Assembly: GCF_042652345.1 (NCBI RefSeq)
Contig: NZ_JBHSJJ010000015.1
Location: 101,191 to 165,190, forward strand
Length of the DNA stretch: 64,000 bases
Direction: 5' to 3'
Origin: Negadavirga shengliensis
GTDB lineage: Bacteria; Bacteroidota; Bacteroidia; Cytophagales; Cyclobacteriaceae
Below, piece by piece: positions 1-7,218 of this stretch. The position numbers and the translations under genes are program-made. Position 1 is the stretch's first letter. Each line of letters starts with the position of its first letter. Below the pieces are notes generated by a model. That model was not told where the DNA came from. It made no database searches and was given only the letters and a program-made list of their open reading frames with translations.

Positions 1-302
1 GGTTGCCTCGTCGTAGCGTATATCGACTTCCCATCTTCCAATTTCAATGACTTAATCAAGACGGGCACATCTATGGGTTCCGGGTTCTCATTACCGGAAG
101 GCGAGGTCTGAACAATTTCATTACCATTAACCGAAAGGACAACCTCGGAAATCACTACATTGTTCTGATCACCGGTCACAGTAACCGTCTGCGCGTAAAC
201 ATTCGGATTGCAAAGAAATCCCAGCAATACCAAAAAGAACAAAAGCCTACGCCTTTTGTCTAAAATCCGATTTAAGCGGTCATTGTAAACATTTCCTTCC
301 AT
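1..302 (-). CDS. Secreted protein, N-terminal part (runs off the window)
   Basis: An open frame enters from the left edge and starts at an ATG whose complement is at 300-302. The first ~38 residues are a signal peptide: MEGNVYNDRLNRIL, then the basic stretch DKRRR, the hydrophobic core LLFFLVLLGFL and a possible cleavage site after YAQ. The visible mature part (TVTVTGDQNNVVISEVV...) is beta-rich and extracellular in character. About 100 residues are visible and the C-terminal part is missing, so no family can be assigned. It lies downstream of, and on the same strand as, the LruC gene, but a terminator hairpin at 502-543 separates them, so it is probably a separate transcription unit. The frame and signal peptide are seen; the function is unknown. 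Confidence 0.75.
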   Translation of the reverse strand, partial: MEGNVYNDRLNRILDKRRRLLFFLVLLGFLCNPNVYAQTVTVTGDQNNVVISEVVLSVNGNEIVQTSPSGNENPEPIDVPVLIKSLKLEDGKSIYATTRQ

Positions 303-651
303 AACCAATCATTAAAAACTTTAACACTCTATTTTTGACTAAAAACAAATAATTATTCTACAAATACGGGATATATGAATTATACACTTTGTTTATAGAA
401 ATGAAAAACAAACCATCCTTTCATATCCAACGTGGTAAAAAAATATGTTTTCACCCCGTGTAACTCCTTTTTCTCTTATATTCTCATCTTCAAAAAGTAG
501 CGGATAACAGGGCCTTCTCACCAACATTCAAGCCCTGTTATCCTAAAAAATTCGGACTAACCCCTCTTCCTACCTCTTATTTTTTCCGATACGCTTCGCC
601 TCTTTCCCTACCTCAAAAAATTTTCCATACCAAAAAATCCAACTAACCAAT
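303..651. other. Intergenic region with one terminator
   Basis: AT-rich gap between the partial secreted-protein gene and the LruC gene, both on the minus strand. The only clear structure is the terminator hairpin at 502-543. The part next to the downstream gene (303-400) should carry its promoter, but no exact TTG-N19-TAnnTTTG pair was found on the minus strand. Confidence 0.6.
495..543 (-). terminator. Rho-independent terminator after the LruC gene
   Basis: A perfect 12-bp inverted repeat, GGATAACAGGGC at 502-513 and GCCCTGTTATCC at 532-543, encloses an 18-nt loop. Read on the minus strand the stem is followed within a few bases by CTTTTTG, so it fits termination of the lipoprotein-LruC transcript that ends at 652. 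Confidence 0.75.
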
Positions 652-2169
652 CTATTGGGCATTAAGCAACACCCCATTATCCCGGTGTCCAGGTAAATCC
701 AGATACCAATCCGCATACATCGAACCGCCGGAAACAACCCAGTCAAAGAATTTCCTGTATCCTTGTGTAACATCCACTTTATCAACCATATAAGGGATGC
801 TTTCTGATATATTCATTGCCCATGGCAAATTGGTTTCTTTACTCTTATAATAACTGTTAGAAACACCTGATTGAGAACCATCGTCTTTTGTACCCATCAA
901 GCTTTTATCAGCCAAGGCTGTAGGCGTTTTGCCCGGCAAATGCACTTCCAGTTGCCTATTTTGGTTACTGATCAGAAAGGGATTAAAGTTACCCATACCC
1001 ACTTCTGCCAAGCTGGTAGCTCCTCCTATTGCTGCCTGGCCGTCTTTTTTAAGCGTAAGGATCACTGTCTGTGTGACAGGCTTCTGCAATGGGAAATTGG
1101 GGTCTGTATTGATTCCGATAGAGCCTCCCCCGGGATGGGTAAGTACGTTATGGGCATCGTCATAAGGAATAAAGGTCACGTACTCCGTCCCGGCTTCAAG
1201 CCCATTCGGCGCAAATACATGGATGCTCTCCGTTTTTATTTTGGTGCCCTCCACTGCAATTATCCTGTCAGGTGCCAGTCCGGTAAATTCTATACCAAAG
1301 CCGTTTCGGAACCCCGCGCCAGCTGCCCTTGTCTTCAACTCAGTGATAACTTCTACCACTTCGCCGTCTGCATCGGTCACTCTATTGATCCGGTAATCCA
1401 CCACCAGATCGTTGAAATCGTAATCTCCTAATGCGGGCCACAAATCCTCAAACATCAATGTCCCGAAGTTTTTGGAGGGGAAATAATTATTGTACGCCCT
1501 AAAAGGATCATTCGGATAATCATCTTCCTCATCCGGAACCCCATCGCCGTCGCTGTCGACTTCGTCAATTAAAGGAAAGCAGTTTTTTGAGGGGTCAACA
1601 TTGTACTTTCCTGGGATGACCCAATCATCCAAGCCTATCCTGGCGCTCCCCCCGGTTCCTGTAAAACTGATGAGGATCTTATGAGGCTGACCGATTACCG
1701 CTGCCGGTACTGCCACGCTCACATTATGTACAGATGTCTGATTATTTATCGGGTTGGGAAAATCAAAACGGGCGAACTCCACCGCATTTCCCTCGCCGGT
1801 ACCGCCGTTGCTTCCATTAAAAGTTACATACTGAAAGACAACCGCCCTGTTTCCACCTGAATTGCCATCAAGCCTGGTCTTAACAGTGATGTTTCCTGCT
1901 TCTGGATTTAGCCATGGGGATTTGATCCACACAGCTGTTGCTGATTCACTGACAACAGGATTTGTCCTGAAACTGAAAGACCCTGATACCAACGTGGATG
2001 CTTCACCGCTGACAGTCACCCCGTTCATCGACCAACAACTGGCGAGATAAAGGTTTCTGTCTCCTAATTCCGCGTCGTTTCGGACCATGTTTTGGGCATT
2101 GGATGAAACAATCCCTAAACCTATAAACACTATAACCAATATATTTCTCATAAACCGTTTCAAAATCAT
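652..2169 (-). CDS. LruC domain-containing secreted protein
   Basis: 505 residues. The N-terminus (MRNILVIVFIGLGIVSSNAQ) is a signal peptide, possibly preceded by MILKRF. A calcium-binding-like acidic stretch (DSDGDGVPDEEDDYPNDP, about residues 205-222) is followed by the LruC/DUF4842 hallmark: FEDLWPALGDYDFNDLVVDYR around residues 240-262, and then a conserved C-terminal region that includes HLPGKTPT. LruC proteins are exported, often surface-associated beta-sandwich proteins of unknown biochemical role in Bacteroidota and Leptospira. Its ATG overlaps the stop codon of the upstream lipoprotein gene by one base (TAATG), which suggests translational coupling and a joint function. The family call is firm; the role is not known. 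Confidence 0.88.
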   Translation of the reverse strand: MILKRFMRNILVIVFIGLGIVSSNAQNMVRNDAELGDRNLYLASCWSMNGVTVSGEASTLVSGSFSFRTNPVVSESATAVWIKSPWLNPEAGNITVKTRLDGNSGGNRAVVFQYVTFNGSNGGTGEGNAVEFARFDFPNPINNQTSVHNVSVAVPAAVIGQPHKILISFTGTGGSARIGLDDWVIPGKYNVDPSKNCFPLIDEVDSDGDGVPDEEDDYPNDPFRAYNNYFPSKNFGTLMFEDLWPALGDYDFNDLVVDYRINRVTDADGEVVEVITELKTRAAGAGFRNGFGIEFTGLAPDRIIAVEGTKIKTESIHVFAPNGLEAGTEYVTFIPYDDAHNVLTHPGGGSIGINTDPNFPLQKPVTQTVILTLKKDGQAAIGGATSLAEVGMGNFNPFLISNQNRQLEVHLPGKTPTALADKSLMGTKDDGSQSGVSNSYYKSKETNLPWAMNISESIPYMVDKVDVTQGYRKFFDWVVSGGSMYADWYLDLPGHRDNGVLLNAQ

Positions 2170-2585
2170 TATTCTAGGTCACCGTTATCATTATCCACTG
2201 AAAAACCGAAGGAAACTTTAGAGCCGGCTATTTCTTCTTTTAGGTCCACATTTCCATACCGCATTGTAATCTGGTGAACATGGTTAGGCAACTCAAATTC
2301 CATTACAAAATCCTCGCTCATGGAATGGGTGCCTGAATAAAACACTGTCCCGTCCTCCGAAAGCAAAGAAAGCCTCCTCTTCACACCAAGATCTATGGAT
2401 AAACCCGTGACGGTTACCTCTACTTCCCGTGAAGTTTTCCAGTCAAAATTGCTATTGGCATGCAATCCTTCCACAGGCGTAGTTAGTTGTGGCCCCTTTT
2501 CTCCCATCTCATTCAGGCAGGAAGTAAGGAGAAACAACACCAAAAGGGCCAAGCTATTTATCATTTTATACCCTTTCAAATTCAT
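2169..2585 (-). CDS. Small lipoprotein translated upstream of LruC
   Basis: About 139 residues from the chosen ATG at 2583-2585, which has GAGGA about 8 nt upstream and gives a compact signal peptide, NLKGYKMINSLALLVLFLLTSC, with a lipobox ending at Cys. An in-frame ATG at 2597 and others further up would only lengthen the n-region. The mature part is beta-rich (VEVTVTGLSIDLGVKRRLSLLSEDG) and ends in an acidic tail NDNGDLE. No family is recognised. It is the first gene of a two-gene operon with the LruC protein (TAATG overlap), and the pair probably acts together at the cell surface. Function unknown. Confidence 0.75.
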   Translation of the reverse strand: MNLKGYKMINSLALLVLFLLTSCLNEMGEKGPQLTTPVEGLHANSNFDWKTSREVEVTVTGLSIDLGVKRRLSLLSEDGTVFYSGTHSMSEDFVMEFELPNHVHQITMRYGNVDLKEEIAGSKVSFGFSVDNDNGDLE

Positions 2586-2723
2586 AACTTTCCTCATTGC
2601 TGTTTTAATTATCATGATACTAATTTCATATATTTTTTTCCCGGGCAGGAAATTATTCGATGAACACACACAATCTAAAGGTCAAATACATTTTTTTAGG
2701 GTTGAAATTCATAAAACAAGTAC

Positions 2724-2753
2724 CAAAATTATTCAGGTGTTTATACCGTACAA
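2724..2753 (-). promoter_or_regulatory. Candidate Bacteroidota promoter for lipoprotein-LruC operon
   Basis: On the minus strand TTG (2753-2751), a 19-nt spacer and TAATTTTG (2731-2724) match the TTG-N19-21-TAnnTTTG consensus of Bacteroidota primary-sigma promoters exactly. It would give a leader of about 130 nt to the ATG at 2585. Sequence match only. Confidence 0.4.
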
Positions 2754-3118
2754 CACGTAAAAATTAGAATAATATAAATTACAATTAAAACTCAGCGATA
2801 GTAAATTTCCAAATTTTAACATATACTAAAATTTAATATCGAAACAAGTTAGGTAAAGTATTCTGCATTTCACCCCTACATAAAAGCATTTTATAGCTAA
2901 ACTAGGGGTTTCTTAATATGATAACCGACACTGGATCAGCGCATTTATGCTGACGGCATAATAATTCCCTGAAAAAAAAACAGATCCACACAGAAAATAC
3001 GGCTCAAAATCCTGCTGCCTTCCGCTTTGTCCTTTCCGACCAAACTTACCTTTTTAACCATAGCCCCCAATCCAGCTTTGAAAATGAAACGTGGCCAAAC
3101 AATCCCTTAAAAATTTAC

Positions 3119-3126
3119 TATCTTCG
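3119..3126 (+). promoter_or_regulatory. Candidate -7 box for the PQQ-type dehydrogenase
   Basis: TATCTTCG matches TAnnTTTG with one mismatch and lies 22 bases before the ATG at 3148. No good -33 TTTG was found at the expected distance, so this is weak. Confidence 0.25.
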
Positions 3127-3147
3127 CGTACTTAACTATAAAATCGG

Positions 3148-4299
3148 ATGAAAACTATTTACTATTATAACTTTATTTTGGTTGGCGTGCTTTCCATGGT
3201 GGCACTGGCCTGTGATCCATCTGTAGAAGAGACCGCCGAACCTGATCCCTTTGCAGTGGCATCGGAAAAGCTGTCCTTCAAGGTGGACACCTTGTATACA
3301 GAATTTGAAAATCCTTGGGGAATGGCTTGGCTTCCTGATGGAAGAATGCTGGTCACAGAGCGCAAGGGAGAAATTCTCATTTTCGAAAATGACCAACATA
3401 CAGGAGAAAAACTGGCGGGGGTGCCAGCAGTGCATGAAGTAAATCAAGCAGGTCTTCTTGACATTCAACTGCACCCTGATTATGCTCAGAATGGATGGGT
3501 ATACATCGCCTACGCCAAACCCGTGGAGGGGGGAGGCGCCACCGCTATCATGCGTGGCAAAATAGAAGGAAACTCCTTTGTAGAAACAGAAGACCTCATT
3601 ATCACCACTCCAGCTGTAGAAGGAGGAAGGCACTTTGGCAGCAGAATCGTTTTCGACAACGACAATTACTTGTATTTCAGTAATGGTGACCGGGGCAGTC
3701 ATCCTGAAAATGCCCAGACATTGAAAAACTCACACGGCAAAATCCACAGAATACATGACGATGGCCGTATCCCCGATGATAACCCCTTTGTGGACGAGCC
3801 GGGAGCCATTCCTTCGATTTGGACTTATGGAAACCGGAATCCACAGGGCTTGGTATATGACAAGGAAAATGACAGGATATGGGGAATAGAGCACGGGCCA
3901 CAAGGCGGAGATGAAATCAACCTGATAGAAAAAGGTAAAAATTACGGCTGGCCGGAAATCACTTATGGCATCGACTATGATGGTTCTGTTATTAGCGAAG
4001 ACACGGAAAAAGAAGGCATGGAGCAGCCTGTACATTATTGGGTGCCGTCCATAGCCCCATGCGGTTCAATGTTGGTCACGTCTGACAGATACCCACAATG
4101 GCGGGGAAATCTACTTGTAGGCGCTTTGGCCAAACAGCACATTGCACGCGTGGAATTGGAGGGAACCTCTTATCTGGGAGAGGAGAAACTTCTTCAGGAT
4201 ATTGGAAGAGTAAGACATGTAGCCGAAAGCCCTGATGGGTATATTTACGCGGTCACTGAAGGCACGGGTCTGCTGATTAAACTCATCCCGCAAAATTAA
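3148..4299 (+). CDS. PQQ-dependent sugar dehydrogenase family lipoprotein
   Basis: 383 residues, close to the usual size of the soluble glucose dehydrogenase/Yli-I family. The N-terminus FILVGVLSMVALAC is a lipoprotein signal with Cys at about residue 22. The mature protein is a six-bladed beta-propeller, with typical family motifs in order: FENPWGMAWLPDGRMLVTER (50-70), GLLDIQLHPDY, HFGSRIVFD, GDRGSHPENAQ, SIWTYGNRNPQGLVYD (about 225-240), EHGPQGGDEINLIEKGKNYGWP, and the C-terminal region with VRHVAESPDGYIYAVTEG. Members oxidise aldose sugars at C1 using PQQ, though many relatives have unproved substrates. It is monocistronic, ends in a strong bidirectional terminator and faces the next operon tail to tail. 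Substrate and PQQ dependence are inferred from the family only. Confidence 0.85.
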   Translation: MKTIYYYNFILVGVLSMVALACDPSVEETAEPDPFAVASEKLSFKVDTLYTEFENPWGMAWLPDGRMLVTERKGEILIFENDQHTGEKLAGVPAVHEVNQAGLLDIQLHPDYAQNGWVYIAYAKPVEGGGATAIMRGKIEGNSFVETEDLIITTPAVEGGRHFGSRIVFDNDNYLYFSNGDRGSHPENAQTLKNSHGKIHRIHDDGRIPDDNPFVDEPGAIPSIWTYGNRNPQGLVYDKENDRIWGIEHGPQGGDEINLIEKGKNYGWPEITYGIDYDGSVISEDTEKEGMEQPVHYWVPSIAPCGSMLVTSDRYPQWRGNLLVGALAKQHIARVELEGTSYLGEEKLLQDIGRVRHVAESPDGYIYAVTEGTGLLIKLIPQN

Positions 4300-4320
4300 C
4301 CTTTAACAAAGGTATATGCT

Positions 4321-4355
4321 AAAAAAGCCGTCTATTGATAAGACGGCTTTTTATT
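4321..4355. terminator. Bidirectional rho-independent terminator
   Basis: AAAAAGCCGTCT (from 4322) pairs with AGACGGCTTTTT (4341-4352) around a 7-nt loop. An A-run on one side and a T-run on the other let it work on both strands. It sits between the convergent dehydrogenase gene (ends 4299) and the bshC-fthC-OMP operon (ends 4381). Confidence 0.85.
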
Positions 4356-4380
4356 TTTGGGGACTTATTTACTTTAGACG

Positions 4381-4872
4381 TTAGAAAGTAAATCTGATAG
4401 ACAACGCTAATTCATCGCCCCAAAAACCGGCTCCATTGATAATGTTAAATGCCGGTTTATAATCCAGTGACAAGTTAATGGGGGCATCGACAAATTTATA
4501 GTCCAGGCCGATAATACCATCAATACCCACGACGGTGGTACCCCTAAAATCCGGGTCCGCCCAAGGTGGTGGAACCCTGTTGCTGTTCCATGATCCGATA
4601 TGGGCACCGCCCCCATAAAACCACCTTAGTCCGCGGACCTCCCTGATGTTTTTGTGCACTTCATAGAGTCCCGTGATCACCAATCCCCTCCACCGGGTAT
4701 GAAGAATACCTTCCAGCGCTACATCTTCCTGGATAAAATGCTTGACGGTTAACCCATTGGTCACCCCTGCCCTTAACCCAACTCCTGTAGCATAGGTCTG
4801 CGCCTTGGATTCATTAAAGAATACGAGCGCAAACAGCATTGCCACAAATGCAATCATTGACTTTTTTACCAT
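4381..4872 (-). CDS. Small outer-membrane beta-barrel-like protein
   Basis: About 163 residues from the ATG at 4870-4872 (MVKKSMIAFVAMLFALVFF...SKAQ signal peptide). The mature protein alternates hydrophobic and polar residues in short strands (YATGVGLRAGVTNGLTVKHF, LALSIRFTF) and ends in phenylalanine, typical of small outer-membrane barrels. It contains a glycine-rich WFYGGGAHIGSW segment. The gene starts 22 bp after fthC on the same strand and is the last gene before the shared terminator. No named family is assigned. Confidence 0.7.
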   Translation of the reverse strand: MVKKSMIAFVAMLFALVFFNESKAQTYATGVGLRAGVTNGLTVKHFIQEDVALEGILHTRWRGLVITGLYEVHKNIREVRGLRWFYGGGAHIGSWNSNRVPPPWADPDFRGTTVVGIDGIIGLDYKFVDAPINLSLDYKPAFNIINGAGFWGDELALSIRFTF

Positions 4873-4894
4873 AAAATTTAAATTTAGAAAAAAC

Positions 4895-5470
4895 CTAATC
4901 ATTAAAAACTATTATATTATCCGGAAAAATACAGGCATCCAATGGGACATCATGGTCTTCTGCCGGAATATGTGCCTCGGGATGAAAATAGGAAAGCCCA
5001 ATTTTCATAACAGAGGGACTCAGATTGAACAGAAACCTGTCATAAAACCCCATACCATAACCCAGCCTGTGACCCTTCCGGTCCACTCCCAACAAAGGTA
5101 CAAAAACCAGATCAATGCAACTATCATCGATATACACTGGTATCTTTGGAACCTTAATACCTAAACTGTCTTCAACATATTCCATGCCAGCCTGAAGCTG
5201 TACCGTTTTCATCTTTCCGTCTATCCATGAAGAAACAGAACTGTAAACGTTTTTGCCCCTTTTGAACAGCTCATCAAGCAGGGGCAGGGTATTGATTTCA
5301 TACTGTTTTTCTATGGGAAGAAATATGTGTATATCATGGTATTCTGGATGGCTGTCAAGGAAGTCCAAACAATTTAAAGCAATTCCATGTGAAAAATTCT
5401 CCCTAACACGCGTTCCAAGGCTTTTCCGCCGATGCTTATAAAGTTTTCTGAGCTCCGCCTTTGATTTCAT
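4895..5470 (-). CDS. 5-formyltetrahydrofolate cyclo-ligase
   Basis: 191 residues, the usual length for the family (E. coli YgfA). It carries the basic N-terminal stretch KSKAELRKLYKHRRKSL, the FLPIEKQYEINTLPLLDELFKRGK region and the signature LLGVDRKGHRLGYGMGFYDRFL (about 128-149) that holds the ATP/folate site. The enzyme converts 5-formyl-THF to 5,10-methenyl-THF with ATP in the cytoplasm, returning storage folate to the one-carbon pool. Its first 35 bp overlap the 3' end of bshC, so the two are co-transcribed and probably coupled in translation. Confidence 0.92.
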   Translation of the reverse strand: MKSKAELRKLYKHRRKSLGTRVRENFSHGIALNCLDFLDSHPEYHDIHIFLPIEKQYEINTLPLLDELFKRGKNVYSSVSSWIDGKMKTVQLQAGMEYVEDSLGIKVPKIPVYIDDSCIDLVFVPLLGVDRKGHRLGYGMGFYDRFLFNLSPSVMKIGLSYFHPEAHIPAEDHDVPLDACIFPDNIIVFND

Positions 5471-7025
5471 CTTGCGATAATATTATAAAATTAAAATCCA
5501 AAGGATCAAAAAACCGATATAGCTTATCTATAAATGTATCGTCTTCCAGATAAAACTGCAGGAAATTCAACTTTCGCTCCTGTGGGGTATTTCCCGGAAA
5601 AAGGGTCTCCTTGATTTCATAAAGCCGGCGTACCTCCGTGCTTTTCTTTTTCTCCTCCGCTTTTCTGAATTTTTCTGCGACTTGCTGCAGCGTCTTTTGG
5701 GCACGGGTTCCGGCCGCCTTAACCGAAGTCTGCAAGGTTTTATCAACGCCCCCTGCCTTATCGTAGAGCTCATCAAACATCCCGGAAAGCCTGGATTTCT
5801 CGTCCGGAAGATCCAGATCAAATGATGAGGTTGTTTTCACAAATTGCTTCCGAAGAAGGTCCACGTCCTTAAACAAATCACAGGGGCTGAGACCTAGCTT
5901 CCGGATTTTCCTAGTGATATTCACCGGGGTGATGAGGACAAAGTTTCTTGGAAGCACGAAAGGAAAACCCACTTTATAAAAATCAAAGATCTTCTTTAGC
6001 TGAAACCAATAAGCCACTTCAGCCGGCCCCCCGAGATAGGCCAGGTTGGGCAATATCGTTTCCTGATACAGCGGCCTCATGACCACATTGGGACTGAACC
6101 TATCGGGAAAGTTTTCGATTTCTTCAAGCAACTCATCTTCCTGCCATCTGATCTCCTGGTTTATAACCTCAAATACCCCATTTGACCTGATTATTCTTTC
6201 CCTCAAACCATTTTTCATATAAAAAAAATTAATTTCCCGGGGAAACACCTGCGTCTTATAACCCAGCTTTTCCAAAGAGACATTGCTGGCATTTACCAGT
6301 TCATTGGCATTTTGATGGAAAACATCATCCTTGATCACAGGAATAAAAAGCTGCTTGAGCGCTTTATCATTTCCATCGAGGATCACCAAGCCTTTATGGG
6401 AAAACAAATGGTGGACGTATTTCCGCACGGCGTCTTTAAGCTGCTTGCCTTTCTGATAAGCTTCCTTCAAAAAACCGGGCAGAAAATCAAGCTCGGAAAC
6501 AAGTTCCTGTATACCTTTATCCAGATAAAACTCGCCCACCGGGCCTTTCTGATCGGTCTCCCATACGTATTTCTTCCCGTCAAAAAGAAAATGGTTTATC
6601 TCAGCAAAATCATGATCCTCGCTGGCCATCCAGTATACGGGGACAAAAGAATAGTCCGGATAGTGTTCTTTTAATTCTTCTGCAAGCCTGATGGTCGAAA
6701 CGATTTTGTAGATAAAATACAAGGGTCCCGTCATCAGGTTCAACTGATGACCCGTTGTTACAGTGAAGGTATTTCCCTGAATAAGGCTCTGGATATTCCG
6801 GGAAACCGGTCCATCCTCAAGCTCCCCATACTGCGCCCACAACCGCCGAACCAAAACCTCCCTTTTTTCCGCCCCGAACACCCTTTCCTTCAGCATCTTT
6901 TCAAAATTTTCAATTTTCGGGTATTCATGGTAAAAATCCTTTAAACTGTCTTTTTGTTTAAGGTAATCGAGGAACAGAGGGGAAAACAGCCCTGTACAGG
7001 CTGGGTCTAGGGTAGATTTGATCAT
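5436..7025 (-). CDS. bshC: Bacillithiol biosynthesis cysteine-adding enzyme BshC
   Basis: 529 residues, matching the family length. Diagnostic segments are FTVTTGHQLNLMTGPLYFIYKI (about 88-109), FVPVYWMASEDHDFAEINHF (130-150), NVVMRPLYQETILPNLAYLGGPAEVAYW (315-343) and a charged coiled-coil segment near 440-470 (AEKFRKAEEKKKSTEVRR). BshC is the last enzyme of bacillithiol synthesis, adding cysteine to GlcN-malate. In Bacteroidota bshA, bshB and bshC are commonly scattered, and bshA/bshB are not in this window. First gene of a bshC-fthC-OMP operon. Confidence 0.93.
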   Translation of the reverse strand: MIKSTLDPACTGLFSPLFLDYLKQKDSLKDFYHEYPKIENFEKMLKERVFGAEKREVLVRRLWAQYGELEDGPVSRNIQSLIQGNTFTVTTGHQLNLMTGPLYFIYKIVSTIRLAEELKEHYPDYSFVPVYWMASEDHDFAEINHFLFDGKKYVWETDQKGPVGEFYLDKGIQELVSELDFLPGFLKEAYQKGKQLKDAVRKYVHHLFSHKGLVILDGNDKALKQLFIPVIKDDVFHQNANELVNASNVSLEKLGYKTQVFPREINFFYMKNGLRERIIRSNGVFEVINQEIRWQEDELLEEIENFPDRFSPNVVMRPLYQETILPNLAYLGGPAEVAYWFQLKKIFDFYKVGFPFVLPRNFVLITPVNITRKIRKLGLSPCDLFKDVDLLRKQFVKTTSSFDLDLPDEKSRLSGMFDELYDKAGGVDKTLQTSVKAAGTRAQKTLQQVAEKFRKAEEKKKSTEVRRLYEIKETLFPGNTPQERKLNFLQFYLEDDTFIDKLYRFFDPLDFNFIILSQDEIKGGAQKTL

Positions 7026-7176
7026 GAATTAAATAGGTTAAATAATAACATTGAAGCCATACGTGAACTAAAACTTCGGATGAGGGTGTAAAGTTCATGA
7101 TTTTTATCCATTTACATAAATGGTCCGGTATACATTTCTGTAAAAATTATATGAAATGCATGCGCTTCCGAGGTTT

Positions 7177-7184
7177 TACTTTTG
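7177..7184 (+). promoter_or_regulatory. Candidate -7 box for the copper ATPase gene
   Basis: TACTTTTG is an exact match to TAnnTTTG, 35 bases before the ATG at 7219. No consensus -33 TTG was found 19-21 bases upstream, which is compatible with an activator-dependent metal-responsive promoter, but that is inference. Confidence 0.35.
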
Positions 7185-7218
7185 TGCATAGCTTTTGAAA
7201 CTTAAAAGGACACAAGTC

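Larger units (their letters stand above)
2586..3147. other. Divergent intergenic region
   Basis: A 560-bp, AT-rich gap between the leftward lipoprotein/LruC operon and the rightward sugar dehydrogenase gene. It holds candidate promoters for both (2724-2753 minus, 3119-3126 plus). No open frame of convincing length or composition is seen. Confidence 0.55.

Noticed and set aside
2945..2961. Dyad TTATGC-TGACG-GCATAA, similar to the REP-like motif at 62.7 kb
   Set aside because: Only 6-bp arms in an AT-rich gap; the likeness to ATGCC-TAC-GGCAT is weak and may be chance.
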